From the NCBI GenBank assembly GCA_016704465.1, contig JADJAD010000006.1:409037-473036 (forward strand): a DNA stretch of 64,000 nucleotides, given 5' to 3'. The translations under genes and the position numbers were made by a program. Under the pieces are notes generated by a model. It ran no database searches and was not told the origin of the DNA. It saw nothing but the letters and a program-made list of their open reading frames with translations. The stretch comes from Gemmatimonadota bacterium (GTDB lineage Bacteria; Gemmatimonadota; Gemmatimonadetes; Gemmatimonadales; Gemmatimonadaceae). Within the stretch, counting starts at the first letter, position 1, and each line of letters begins with the position of its first letter. Shown here in pieces: positions 1 to 8,952 of this stretch.

Positions 1-1579
1 GCGCAACGTCTACCTCCCGCCGTTCCAGGCGGCGGTGGATGCCGGCGTCGCTTCGATCATGACCTCGTTCAGTGACCTGAACGGCGTCCCGGCGACCGCG
101 AACACGCTCATCCTGCAGCAGATCCTGCGCGATGAGTGGGGCTTTGACGGGTTGGTCGTGAGCGACTGGGACTCGATCCACCAACTGGCGGTGCACGGCT
201 TCACCGCCGGCGACCGCGACTCGGCGTTCGAGGCGGCGACTGCGGGCGTGGACATGGAGATGGCCAGCCAGACGTACGCCCACCACCTGGCCTCGCTCGT
301 CCACGACGGTCGCATGACCATCGAGCACATCGACACGATGGTGTCGAACATCCTGCGCACCAAGTTCCGGCTCGGGCTCTTCGACACGCCGTACACCGAC
401 CCGTCGATGCTCCCCGACATCGCCGCCCCCGAGCACCTCGCCGCCGCGCGACACGCTGCGGTGGAGAGCCTCGTATTGCTCAAGAACGACGTTCGCGTGC
501 TCCCGCTCTCGGCCGAGTCGCTCGCGTCGGTGGCAGTCATCGGCCCCTTGGCCGACGATCCGCAGGAACAGCTCGGAACGTGGATCTTCGATGGCGATGC
601 ACGGCACAGCGTCACCGCGCTGCAGGCGATCCGGGACATGGTCGGCGACCGGGTAACCGTCCATCACGCCCGCGGTGTGGACACGACGCGCAGCCACGAT
701 CGCAGTGGATTTGATGACGCCGTGCGCGCCGCCGAGCAGTCCGACGTCGTCGTGATGTTCCTCGGCGAGGAGGCCATTCTCAGCGGCGAGGCGCACTGCC
801 GTGCGGACATCGCGCTCCCCGGCAACCAGGAGGCGCTGATTGACGCGCTCGCCGCGACCGGCAAGCCTCTCGTGCTCGTCCTGATGACCGGGCGCCCGCT
901 CGCCCTCGAGCGCGTGGTGCCGAAGGTGCACGCCGTGGTGTGCGCCTGGCACCCGGGGAGCCTCGGCGGCCCCGCCATCGCCGACGTGCTGTTCGGCGTC
1001 GAGTCGCCTTCTGGCAAGCTCCCGGTCACGTTCCCAAGAGTGACCGGCCAGATCCCCATCTATTACAGCCACAAGCACGGCGGAAAGCCCGGCACCCCTG
1101 AGACCTTCGTCCACATCGACGACATCCAGGCGAGGGCGCCTCAGCTCTCCGTCGGCAACACGTCGTTTCACTTCGACGTGCATTACTCCCCACTCTATCC
1201 GTTCGGGCACGGCCTGTCGTACACCACGTTCGAGTACGACAGCGTGCGGGTCGATCCGCCGGAGCTGGCCGTGAGCGGCACCATCACCGTGAGCGCCGAG
1301 GTGACCAACACCGGCGATCGCGACGGCACCGAAGTCGCGCAGCTGTACGTGCGTGACCTCGTCGGGAACGTCACCCGCCCCGTAAAGGAGCTCAAGGGAT
1401 TCCAGCGGGTCTTCCTTGCGGCGTACGAGCGACGCACCGTCTCGTTCACGCTCACGCCCGAGGATCTTTCGTTCTTTGGCCGAGCGAACACGCGCATCGT
1501 CGAGCCCGGGCGTTTTCATGTCTGGATCGGCGGGAGCAGCGACACCCAAACGCGCGCAGAGTTCGACCTCACTGACTGA
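1..1579 (+). CDS. Glycoside hydrolase family 3 beta-glucosidase (5' end outside window)
   Basis: About 525 residues are visible and the N-terminus lies before the window. The reading frame is open from base 2. The protein shows the end of the GH3 N-terminal TIM barrel with the catalytic nucleophile Asp in VVSDWDS, then the alpha/beta-sandwich domain (SLVLLKNDVRVLPL, GEEAILSGEA) and a C-terminal fibronectin-III-like domain (from about FGHGLSYTTFEY). This order is that of BglX-type beta-glucosidases, which release glucose from the non-reducing ends of beta-glucosides. A second GH3 gene follows after 8 bases on the same strand, so the two are probably co-transcribed. Whether it has a signal peptide cannot be seen. 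Family assignment is secure; substrate is inferred. Confidence 0.93.
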   Translation, partial: RNVYLPPFQAAVDAGVASIMTSFSDLNGVPATANTLILQQILRDEWGFDGLVVSDWDSIHQLAVHGFTAGDRDSAFEAATAGVDMEMASQTYAHHLASLVHDGRMTIEHIDTMVSNILRTKFRLGLFDTPYTDPSMLPDIAAPEHLAAARHAAVESLVLLKNDVRVLPLSAESLASVAVIGPLADDPQEQLGTWIFDGDARHSVTALQAIRDMVGDRVTVHHARGVDTTRSHDRSGFDDAVRAAEQSDVVVMFLGEEAILSGEAHCRADIALPGNQEALIDALAATGKPLVLVLMTGRPLALERVVPKVHAVVCAWHPGSLGGPAIADVLFGVESPSGKLPVTFPRVTGQIPIYYSHKHGGKPGTPETFVHIDDIQARAPQLSVGNTSFHFDVHYSPLYPFGHGLSYTTFEYDSVRVDPPELAVSGTITVSAEVTNTGDRDGTEVAQLYVRDLVGNVTRPVKELKGFQRVFLAAYERRTVSFTLTPEDLSFFGRANTRIVEPGRFHVWIGGSSDTQTRAEFDLTD

Positions 1580-1587
1580 CCACCACC

Positions 1588-3425
1588 GTGACCACTCACG
1601 ACACTCATATGAAAGATTCCACGCAGGATGACACCACGCCCGCCCGTGTGATGGACTTGCTCGCGCGAATGAGCCTGGACCAGAAGTTGGGGCAGATGCT
1701 GCAGCCCGAGCGTTTGTCCGTCACTCCCGACGACGTACGCGCGCATCACTTCGGCTCCATCCTGAGTGGTGGCGGCTCCACGCCAGGGGAGAACCGTCCG
1801 ACCGACTGGGTCGCCATGAACGACGCCTACTGGGCCGCGTCGATGAGTGACGAGGAAGGCCGCGTCCCCATCCCGTTGCTGTACGGCGTCGATGCCATCC
1901 ACGGCAACGCCAATGTGTTAGGCGCGACGGTCTTCCCGCACAACATCGGGCTGGGGGCGGCCAACGATCCCGACCTGCTGCAGCGCATCGCCGAGGCGAC
2001 CGCGAAGGAGATCCTGTCCACCGGCGTCGAGTGGACCTTTGCCCCGACGCTGGCCGTGGCGCGCGACATCCGGTGGGGACGCACGTACGAGTCGTACTCC
2101 GAGGACCCGGCCCTCGTCGCGAGTTATGCCGGGCGCTTCGTGCGCGGGCTGCAGGGCGATTTAGGGCGCGACGGCGTGGTGGCATGCGCGAAGCACTGGG
2201 TCGGCGACGGCGGCACACGGGACGGCTTCGACCAGGGGGAGACCGACATTCCCGAGCGCGAACTCGTCGAGACCCACATCGCTCCGTATCTCCCGGCGCT
2301 CGCCGAGGGGGTGCTGACCGTCATGGCGTCGTTCAACAGCTGGAACGGGGTCAAGTGCCATGGGCATCGCTACTTGTTGACCGACGTGCTCAAGGCGCAG
2401 CTCGGCTTTGCGGGCTTTGTCATCAGCGACTGGGACGGCGTGGACTACCTGGACGCCGACTACGCCACCGCCATCGCCAAGGCGGTCAACGCCGGCGTGG
2501 ACATGCTGATGGTGTCGGTGGAATGGCGCGCCTGCCTGGAACACCTCAAGCGCCTCGTGAGCGACGGGACGATTCCGCTGACGCGCATCGACGACGCCGT
2601 GCGGCGCATTCTGCTGGTGAAGCATCGTTACGGCCTGTTCGAGCGCCCGCGTCCCGGCAAGCGATACTGGTCCAGGCACAACGTGCTCGGGGCGCCCGAG
2701 CATCGCGCGATTGCCCGCGAGGCCGTGCGGAAGTCGCTCGTGTTGCTCAAGAATGAAGGGGGCGTGTTGCCCATCGATAAGGGGGCGCGCATCCTGGTCG
2801 CCGGGCGCAACGCGGACAACCGGGGGCATCAGTGTGGCGGGTTCACCGTGGCGTGGCAGGGGGCGTCGGGGAACGACTTCATCCACGGGGGGACATCGAT
2901 CTGGGAGGGGATTCGGGAGGTGGCGCCGCAGGCGGAGCTCAGCGTCGATGGCAGCGCTGCGGAGGCAGGGTCGCATGATGTGGCGATCGTGGTGATCGGG
3001 GAGCGGCCGTATGCGGAGGGGATGGGGACCTGCGGGGGGCGGAGACGGCGGGGGCGGGGTCAGGGCCGGGGGGGAAGCACAATCGGTTGAAGCCGTATGG
3101 CGACACGCTGGAGCTGGCGGCGTTGCATCCTGAGGACTTGGCGACGATTCGGGGGATTCAGGAGAAGGGGATTCCGGTTGTGACGGTGTTGGTGTCGGGG
3201 CGGCCGTTGGTTGTGAATCGGGAGTTGGAATGCTCGGCGGCGTTTGTGGCGGCGTGGTTGCCGGGGTCGGAGGGGGGTGGGGTTGCCGACGTCTTGTTTG
3301 GCGCGCAGGAGTTCCAGGGGAGGTTGTCGTTTGCGTGGCCGGGGACGGGTGATGCGACGACGGCTGTGGCTCGGGGGGAGGAGTCGCTGCTTTCGCGCGG
3401 GTACGGGCTGCGGCTGGCGGTGTAG
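1588..3425 (+). pseudogene. GH3 glucosidase (ExoP/exo-glucanase-like), frameshifted
   Basis: A second GH3 enzyme, about 610 residues if the frame is repaired. It has the N-terminal barrel (LLYGVDAIHGNANV, KHWVGDGGT), the nucleophile Asp in FVISDWDGVDY, and the sandwich-domain motif GERPYAEGMG typical of exo-1,3/1,4-glucanase-like GH3 proteins. After that motif the frame runs into low-complexity residues and stops at 3090, while the family sequence (GDLRGAETAG..., then IPVVTVLVSGRPL) continues in the next frame to the stop at 3425. Adding one G to the run at 3024-3027 restores the protein. This may be real inactivation or a sequencing error. The start is GTG at 1588 or ATG at 1609; neither has a clear ribosome binding site. 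No signal peptide is seen. Confidence 0.85.
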
Positions 3426-3475
3426 GGGTGAGGTGGGGCTCGCGGTTGAAGTCGGCTGCGGGCGGCTGGTGTGCG

Positions 3476-3506
3476 AACCGCGAGGTGCCTTGGGCATCTC
3501 GCGGTT
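3476..3506 (+). terminator. Hairpin terminator downstream of the GH3 pair
   Basis: AACCGCGAG pairs with CTCGCGGTT, and the stem continues inward (TGCC with GGCA) to give about 14 pairs around a 3-base loop, 50 bases after the GH3 stop. There is no long T tract, so it is a stem-only terminator candidate. Confidence 0.5.
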
Positions 3507-3712
3507 TGTCCGTCGGAGGGGGCCAAATACGGCGCGGACTTCACGTGCTTTGGCGGGCGCTACGAGAGTGGTCCCTCTTGTAGCGGTCCTCGCCGGGATG
3601 GAGCAAATTCACCCTCGCAGCGACGGATTGCGTCCCACGTGCCGGTCCGTCGTTGTTCAACGTGCGGCGGGGGGCAGCACCTGGTCCGCCGGCCCCCTCC
3701 GATGGCTATTGT

Positions 3713-3742
3713 GATTATCACGTGTTGTGTCGCATGATAATC
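3713..3742. repeat. AT-rich inverted repeat GATTATCA-n14-TGATAATC
   Basis: A perfect 8-base inverted repeat in an AT-rich island inside a very GC-rich gap between the GH3 genes and the cassette array. It could be an operator or a recombination-site remnant. No adjacent gene start explains it. The rest of 3507-3901 shows no gene that I can support. Confidence 0.35.
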
Positions 3743-3935
3743 CGGGCGGTTCCCGGGGAGCCCGGTGTCGAAGTCGGTGACTCTCAAGGGTTTGGATCGC
3801 CCGACGCGAATGCGACTGTCCGGAATTCGCATGCGCGGCGCCGGGCTGATAATGTGGTGGTTGCAGGTGTTCGCTGGATTCTCAACTTCCGGTGAAGTAG
3901 CGTTGAACTAAACCGCTGCGCGGTAGTTGTTGTTG

Positions 3936-3966
3936 AGGACGGTTCTCCGAGCGGGGCCGTCCTTTT
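3936..3966 (+). terminator. Hairpin plus T-tract at the left end of the element
   Basis: AGGACGG pairs with CCGTCCT across a 14-base loop and is followed by TTTT. It lies between the left inverted repeat and the recombinase gene, where it could block read-through transcription into the element. Confidence 0.5.
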
Positions 3967-4032
3967 GCGTGTAGGGGAGTGTCCGTAACGTCGCGGGTGC
4001 AGGTCCTGCTTCCCCCGCTGACGGAGGTTTCG

Positions 4033-4908
4033 ATGCAGACGCTCACCGACCGGATGAGCGAAGACATGCGGCTGCGTGGCTTCGCGCGCACGACCCAGCT
4101 GGCGTATCGCGGTGCCGTGGTCCGATTGGCCGCGCATTTCGCGCGATTGCCCGACACGTTGGACACGCTCACCGAAGCCGAGCTGCGCGCGTTCTTCGTG
4201 GAGCTGGTCACGACGCGCCACGTGTCGCGCAGCACGTTGATCGTGTATCGCACCGGCATTCGGTTTTTGTACGAAGTGACGTTGCAGCGCACCTGGCCGG
4301 TGTTCGATCTCGTGCGCCCGGCGAAGCGCCACGTCCTGCCCGTCGTGCTGTCGCCCGAGGAAGTGCGCGCGCTGCTGGCGTCCGTGCAGGATCTCCGCGC
4401 CCGCATGGCGCTGATCGCGATCTATTCGTGCGGGCTCCGCGTGTCCGAAGGCGTCAGTCTGCACACCCGGGACATCGATAGTGTCCGCATGCTCGTCCAT
4501 GTGCGCGCCGGCAAAGGCGGGCGGGATCGCTATGTGCCGCTGCCGCAGCGCACGCTCGAGCTGTTGCGGGTGTACTGGCGCACCGCCGCGCCGCGCCCCC
4601 GGTTCGGGCTCCCGCGTGGCCCGTGGCTCTTCGCGAATCGCGCAGCCACCGGCCCGTTGCAGGCGACGAGCCTGCAGAAGACGTTTGCGGCCGTCGTGCG
4701 CCGCAGCGCGCTGACCAAACACGCGTCGATCCACACCCTGCGGCATTCGTATGCGACGCATCTGCTCGAGTGCGGCGTGCATCTCCGCGCGATTCAGGAG
4801 CTGTTGGGCCATAAGAGTCCGGCGACCACCGCCGTCTACACGCACATCACCCCGCAGGTGACGAGTGTGTTGCAGCGCACGCTGAATGCCCTGATGGCCC
4901 CGCTGTAG
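4033..4908 (+). CDS. Tyrosine recombinase (XerC/D-like) of the IS91-type element
   Basis: A 291-residue site-specific recombinase. The N-terminal SAM-like core-binding domain (about 1-95) is followed by the catalytic domain with the expected residues: Arg in CGLRVSEG, Lys in AGKGGRDRYV, HTLRHSYAT (HxxR), LGHKSPATT and the nucleophile Tyr in AVYTHI. It lacks the extra helix of integron integrases between the Lys and the HxxR box, so it is not IntI. ATG at 4033 is preferred over an upstream GTG at 3979 because GGAGG lies seven bases before it. The transposase gene starts 19 bases downstream. Recombinases of this type accompany many IS91-like transposases; their role there is not established. 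Confidence 0.9.
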   Translation: MQTLTDRMSEDMRLRGFARTTQLAYRGAVVRLAAHFARLPDTLDTLTEAELRAFFVELVTTRHVSRSTLIVYRTGIRFLYEVTLQRTWPVFDLVRPAKRHVLPVVLSPEEVRALLASVQDLRARMALIAIYSCGLRVSEGVSLHTRDIDSVRMLVHVRAGKGGRDRYVPLPQRTLELLRVYWRTAAPRPRFGLPRGPWLFANRAATGPLQATSLQKTFAAVVRRSALTKHASIHTLRHSYATHLLECGVHLRAIQELLGHKSPATTAVYTHITPQVTSVLQRTLNALMAPL

Positions 4909-4927
4909 CCTCCCGGCGGGACCGGCC

Positions 4928-6058
4928 ATGACCGTGGCCGCGGTCGTGCGAGAGTTCGGGCCGGCGTACGTGGCGCGCTTCGGCGCCACGATGCCGCCGG
5001 GCCATCGGCGTGCCCTCGAGGACCTGGCGGCCTGTCGCACCGCCGCCATGGGCGGACACGTCACGCAGTGCGACGCGTGCGGCCACGAGCACTTCGTGTA
5101 TCACTCGTGCCGCAATCGGAGCTGCCCGTCGTGTCATGGCGCGAGCACGCGCGCGTGGCTCGCCGCGCGCGCGACGGAGCTGCTCCCCGTGCCGTACTTC
5201 CATGTGGTGTTCACGCTCCCCGCCGACTTGCGGGCGATCGTGCGCACCCATCAGCGCGTCCTGCTCCCGGTGCTGCTGCAAACGGCGGCCGCCTCGCTCC
5301 AGGCGCTCGCCGCCGATCCGCACCATCTCGGCGGCACCGTCGGCATGCTCGCCGTCTTGCACACGTGGACCCGCACGCTCGTCTATCATCCGCATGTGCA
5401 CTGCTTGGTGCCCGGCGGCGCCCTCGCGCCCGATGGGGTCACGTGGCGCCCTGCGCGTGGACAGTATCTGGTCCCGGTGCGCGCGCTGTCGGCTGGCTTT
5501 CGCGCGCGCTTCCTGTTGCGCCTGAAGCGGGTCCTCCCCGCGGTCGTCGTGCCGGCCACCGTGTGGACGACGCCCTGGGTCGTGTACGCGAAGCCCACGG
5601 TGCAGGGCGCGGCCCTCGTGCTTCGGTATCTCGCGCGGTATGTCCATCGCGCGGCCATCACCGACGCGCGCATCCTGCGCGTCGACGCCGCGACCGTGAC
5701 GTTTCGCTATCAGGACGCCCGAGCGCGGGCGTGGCGCACGATGACGCTCCCGGGCGAGGAGTTCCTGCGGCGCTTCCTGCAGCACGTGTTGCCGCGCGGC
5801 TTGCATAAAGTCCGCTACTACGGCTGGTGGCGCCCGCAGGCGGCGGCCGTCCGCGTGCGGCTGCACCAGCAACTCACCGCCCCGGCGTCCCGTCCCCCTC
5901 CGGGTGATCCGCCGCCAGACGCCGCAGCCGCGCCCGCCCCCGGCTGCCCCCCCTGCCCACCCTGCCCACACTGTGGGGCCGGGCACCTGATCCGAACGCG
6001 ACGCCTCCTCCGTACGCACACGGTCGCGTCCGACCGGACGCGCGCGAGGCCGCCGTAG
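4928..6058 (+). CDS. IS91-family transposase (HUH/Y2-type)
   Basis: A 376-residue transposase, near the usual length for the family. It opens with a zinc-binding domain (CDACGHEHF, CRNRSCPSCHG), followed by the HUH histidine motif YHPHVHCLVPGG and the tyrosine-bearing YLARYVHRAAI motif, then the conserved VRYYGWW segment. The C-terminus is Cys- and Pro-rich (CPPCPHCG), suggesting a second zinc ribbon. These proteins nick one strand and move the element by a rolling-circle-like mechanism. The gene is in tandem with the tyrosine recombinase and is intact. The next 240 bases, up to the right inverted repeat, hold no supported gene. Confidence 0.92.
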   Translation: MTVAAVVREFGPAYVARFGATMPPGHRRALEDLAACRTAAMGGHVTQCDACGHEHFVYHSCRNRSCPSCHGASTRAWLAARATELLPVPYFHVVFTLPADLRAIVRTHQRVLLPVLLQTAAASLQALAADPHHLGGTVGMLAVLHTWTRTLVYHPHVHCLVPGGALAPDGVTWRPARGQYLVPVRALSAGFRARFLLRLKRVLPAVVVPATVWTTPWVVYAKPTVQGAALVLRYLARYVHRAAITDARILRVDAATVTFRYQDARARAWRTMTLPGEEFLRRFLQHVLPRGLHKVRYYGWWRPQAAAVRVRLHQQLTAPASRPPPGDPPPDAAAAPAPGCPPCPPCPHCGAGHLIRTRRLLRTHTVASDRTRARPP

Positions 6059-6314
6059 TGCGCGCGCCGTCGTCGCGTCGTCCCGTACCCCCACCACCCG
6101 CCCGTCCGGCGCGCGCCACCGCCCGTGGCGTCGACGGGTCGCGCGCATGCGTCGGCCAAACCCCCGTGCGCACCGGCGACGATGCGTCCCCCACGTCACA
6201 GCCACGACCGACACGCCGCGCGCGCCGGACGACACGGCGCGGTCGCCCCCGGTGGTCCAGGTAGCGCCGAGCGCGCAACGGGTGCAAACTCCATAGAGCC
6301 AGGTCGGCGGTTCA

Positions 6315-6369
6315 GTTCAACTGAGGTTTGGCGTCGGCTGCGCGACGCAAAACCTCTGATTCGTTCGGC
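6315..6369 (+). repeat. attC-like site 1
   Basis: R''-like GTTCAAC, then a 14-pair stem (GAGGTTTGGCGTCG with CGACGCAAAACCTC, one mismatch, 6-base loop), then R' GTTCGGC. The spacer on the R'' side is one base and that on the R' side is six, so the left half seems to have been altered by the inverted-repeat element next to it. The R' box pairs exactly with the R'' of the next cassette. Confidence 0.6.
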
Positions 6370-6402
6370 CGCTCCATCACTCTCCGGGACTCGGGTTAAG
6401 GA

Positions 6403-7497
6403 ATGACATTTCGACCGCAAGAGCCTGCCGAGCCACTTCGCTACACGGTAGAAGGAGTCGTACTGGAAAGTGATGAGGGAGACGTGAGATTGGCGGGCAC
6501 ATTCACTCGCCCACAATCAGGCCTCAGGACAGCCGCCGTCCTACTCATTCCGGGATCGGGCGCTCATGACCGTGACGAGCAGGTGTGTGGACATCGCCCA
6601 TTCCTCGTCCTCGCGGATCACCTGACCCGTTCCGGAATTGCCGTGCTGCGTTTGGATGATCGCGGTGTTGGCGAATCGACGGGCGACAAGGATCAGTGCA
6701 CGCACAACGACCTACTGCGGGATGTGCGCTTGGCGCTGGAGTTTCTGGCCGCGCACGAGGATGTCGATGCAACCCGACTTGGCCTCATCGGCCATAGCGA
6801 GGGAGCCGTGTTGGCGGCGGCCGCTGCGACGCGGTACAAGCAGCTTGCGTTGATAGTGCTCATGGGGTGTCCGACACTTCCGGGCGAACAGACTATTCAC
6901 GAACAGTCAGCGCTCATCTCCCGGCAGGCAGGAGCTACCGATGCACAAGTTGCACACGAGCGGCGAATGAATGAAGAGGTGTTTGCGGTTCTCAAGTGCC
7001 CAATCAGACACGAGTCTGCGCGCGAGCAGATTCTTTCGATTCTCGCATCCCACCTGAAATCTTGGCAGGACCAGCCGGTCGAGGATGACGAAGTGGCAAC
7101 GCACATTAACCGGATGGCTGATACCGTGCTGACGCCGGCTTTTCGGTCGTTCTTGAACTGCGAGCCTGCCCTCCATTTTCGGCGGGTTCGCTGCCCCGTA
7201 CTGGCTCTCTTCGGCGAACTCGACATTCAGGTGCCACCGGCCTTGCATATGCAGGTGCTTAGGGAAGCATTGTCGGCAGCAGGCAATCCTGATGTCACAA
7301 TCGAGGAGTTTCCTGGCTTGAACCATCTTTTTCAGACTGCAACAAGCGGCGCGATATCGGAATACGAGGTGATTGAAGAGACCATCGCGCCTTCGGTGCT
7401 GGAGCGACTTTCCGATTGGATTCGTTCGCGCACTCATGACGGCGCTGCCGAACAACAGCATGCAGCGGACGTCGCTGCGCGCCGCCGCTCATGCTGA
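6403..7497 (+). CDS. Alpha/beta hydrolase (esterase-like) in a gene cassette
   Basis: A 364-residue cytosolic alpha/beta-fold hydrolase. The nucleophile elbow is GHSEG with Ser about 132, the acid is probably the Asp in FGELDIQVP (about 278) and the base the His in GLNHLFQ (about 307). An oxyanion segment LLIPGSGAHDRD precedes them. This matches the large family of esterase/peptidase-like hydrolases; no substrate can be assigned. AAGGA lies directly before the ATG. The last 17 codons run through the downstream attC, as is common in cassettes. GC content is visibly lower than in the flanking chromosome, consistent with transfer. Confidence 0.85.
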   Translation: MTFRPQEPAEPLRYTVEGVVLESDEGDVRLAGTFTRPQSGLRTAAVLLIPGSGAHDRDEQVCGHRPFLVLADHLTRSGIAVLRLDDRGVGESTGDKDQCTHNDLLRDVRLALEFLAAHEDVDATRLGLIGHSEGAVLAAAAATRYKQLALIVLMGCPTLPGEQTIHEQSALISRQAGATDAQVAHERRMNEEVFAVLKCPIRHESAREQILSILASHLKSWQDQPVEDDEVATHINRMADTVLTPAFRSFLNCEPALHFRRVRCPVLALFGELDIQVPPALHMQVLREALSAAGNPDVTIEEFPGLNHLFQTATSGAISEYEVIEETIAPSVLERLSDWIRSRTHDGAAEQQHAADVAARRRSC

Positions 7498-7506
7498 GCG
7501 TTCGGC
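7447..7506 (+). repeat. attC site 2
   Basis: R'' GCCGAAC and R' GTTCGGC are exact complements. L'' CAGCATGCAGCGG pairs with L' CCGCTCATGCTG, leaving one extrahelical C in L''. An unpaired base there is the feature that sets strand choice in attC sites. Sixty bases long; the best-formed site of the array. Confidence 0.8.
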
Positions 7507-7582
7507 AGACCGATGAGTAGCAGCGTATTTGCTGCGCACTACGCCACGCTCCAGCGCTTTTCCGGCTTTGATGGGACATTGA

Positions 7583-7888
7583 GTGCTGCATCACTTCCTC
7601 CTCCTTCGAGATCGCTTGGCCGGCAAGTTGTTCGGTCTCACGGTCCTTGCCGTTCTTGTCGTGGGGTGGGCGTGGGTCACCATGCGGGCGCGCTCCCTCC
7701 ATGATCGGGAGGACTGGGTCTGGTGCCAAGGCGCCTACGCGCGCGCTAAGACGGCTGCTGAATCCACCGGGCTTGACGCCTCCTACCCACCCAACCGCGG
7801 GCGTTCAACGGTACTGAGCTTGCGATGTCGCGATCGGCGACGCCAATTCGAGCAGCCGTCCGTCGCACCTACTCGGTCCAATCCATAG
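7583..7888 (+). CDS. Small membrane protein of a gene cassette, unknown
   Basis: A 101-residue protein that I do not recognise. A GTG start is assumed, and no strong ribosome binding site is visible. It has one membrane segment (about residues 17-34, LFGLTVLAVLVVGWAWVTM) followed by a hydrophilic tail with DWVWCQGAYARAKTAAEST. It is the only plausible gene between attC sites 2 and 3, and it ends ten bases before the next R'' box. Small single-span proteins of unknown function are common in cassette arrays. Confidence 0.5.
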   Translation: MLHHFLLLRDRLAGKLFGLTVLAVLVVGWAWVTMRARSLHDREDWVWCQGAYARAKTAAESTGLDASYPPNRGRSTVLSLRCRDRRRQFEQPSVAPTRSNP

Positions 7889-7898
7889 TGCGCGCGCT

Positions 7899-7997
7899 GC
7901 CGAACGGACGCTGCAACAGACAGCGGATCTATTGAATCGTGCGGCCTGCGGCCGCACTCTATTTGCCTCCGCTGCAGTTGAGCTCAGGCGTTAGGCC
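7899..7997 (+). repeat. attC site 3
   Basis: R'' GCCGAAC (7899-7905) complements the R' at the start of its own cassette (7500). L'' CAACAGACAGCGG pairs with L' CCGCTGCAGTTG. A central hairpin (TGCGGCC/GGCCGCA) sits between, and R' GTTAGGC closes the site. Confidence 0.75.
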
Positions 7998-8156
7998 GCT
8001 AGTAAGGCGATCGAAGCGAGCAAGGAACCGCGCCGCCACCCGCGGGATGCGACGGAGGAATAGCGGCTTCCAACGACGGCAGCGTTTCCAGTCAGCGACG
8101 CGTACCTGACACATATGGCTTGCTTAGCACGCTGACACATCTACAGGGAGGGGAAG

Positions 8157-8921
8157 TTGACCAATGCACTCGAAGGTCGCACCGTCAGACTCAGGCCACC
8201 GGCAACGGCCCTGATCTTCACTCTGAGCCTCGCCACCTTGGCGTGTTCGAGCGATCCAACGCAACCTGTCACGTCCGCTCCCGATCTCGGCAAGCCGTCG
8301 GTTGCGCTGGCCACCCTCGTGACCAGCTCCGGGATTGCCGATCAGTTCACGACGCTCAACACCTCCGTCTGGTGGCAATCGGCATACCAGACTCCCACGA
8401 AGAACGGCTACTTTCGGACTTCGAACGCCACGGTCGCTGGTGGGAATCTGGAATTGTGGCTACCGAAGAACACGTATGACGGTGGGCAAGTGGAGACCAG
8501 GCTCTCGTACGGGTACGGGACATACGAGGCGATCATGAAGTGTTCGCCCGCCCGCTCAGCCCTTTGCACCGTGTACTCGTATGCCAGCAATGGGGATGAG
8601 ATTGACATCGAGGTCTACTACAGCGGCGGCTGGAAGCTCGACTTCCTAGTATGGAAGCGCGGGGTGAAGAGCTGTCGACAAGCGATTGCGGCGCCGTTCG
8701 ATCCGAGCGCTGCCTATCACACCTACACATACGCCTTTTCGTCATCAGCAGTCCGATTCTACGTTGACGGCGTATTGAAGTCTTCGTGTGTGTCGACACT
8801 GAGTCTGCCAGCTCCGAGTATGAAGTTTCTCTTGTCCGCATGGCAGCCCAGCTGGCTGAACGTAAGCAAGCCTACAAGTACGACCGCCACGCGCGTAACG
8901 GCCGCCTACTATCGTCCGTAG
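8157..8921 (+). CDS. GH16-like lipoprotein in a gene cassette
   Basis: A 254-residue protein with a lipoprotein signal peptide (LATLAC, Cys about 30). Its beta-jelly-roll domain carries the GH16 catalytic signature DEIDIE (about 147-152), preceded by the family-like GTYEAIMK strand. GH16 enzymes cleave beta-1,3/1,4-glucans and related polymers. The domain is short, so the substrate is open. The start is TTG with GGAGGGGAAG just upstream; no ATG is in frame nearby. It lies between attC sites 3 and 4. A secreted polysaccharide hydrolase carried as a cassette beside a chromosomal GH16/GH3 inventory is notable. Confidence 0.75.
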   Translation: MTNALEGRTVRLRPPATALIFTLSLATLACSSDPTQPVTSAPDLGKPSVALATLVTSSGIADQFTTLNTSVWWQSAYQTPTKNGYFRTSNATVAGGNLELWLPKNTYDGGQVETRLSYGYGTYEAIMKCSPARSALCTVYSYASNGDEIDIEVYYSGGWKLDFLVWKRGVKSCRQAIAAPFDPSAAYHTYTYAFSSSAVRFYVDGVLKSSCVSTLSLPAPSMKFLLSAWQPSWLNVSKPTSTTATRVTAAYYRP

Positions 8922-8952
8922 TCCAATGAAAGATGCAAAGGGCGCGGGAGCG

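Larger units (their letters stand above)
3902..6321 (+). mobile_element. IS91-type element with tyrosine recombinase, bounded by 15-bp inverted repeats
   Basis: The element is bounded by GTTGAACTAAACCGC on the left and GCGGTTCAGTTCAAC on the right, which are inverted repeats matching at 14 of 15 bases. Inside are a tyrosine recombinase and an IS91-like HUH transposase in tandem. Classical IS91 elements lack terminal inverted repeats. The outer seven bases (GTTGAAC/GTTCAAC) also have the form of attC R'/R'' boxes, and the right end abuts an attC-like hairpin. The unit can therefore be read either as a transposon inserted in the array or as an unusually large cassette. I see no target duplication. 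Confidence 0.65.

Noticed and set aside
4033..4908. Recombinase considered as the integron integrase IntI
   Set aside because: It lacks the IntI-specific extra helix between the catalytic Lys and the HxxR box and is coupled to an IS91-type transposase; XerC/D-like is the better reading.
4847..6235. Minus-strand open frame of 462 codons over the IS91-type transposase
   Set aside because: Arg/Gly-rich low-complexity translation, antisense to a transposase with intact motifs.
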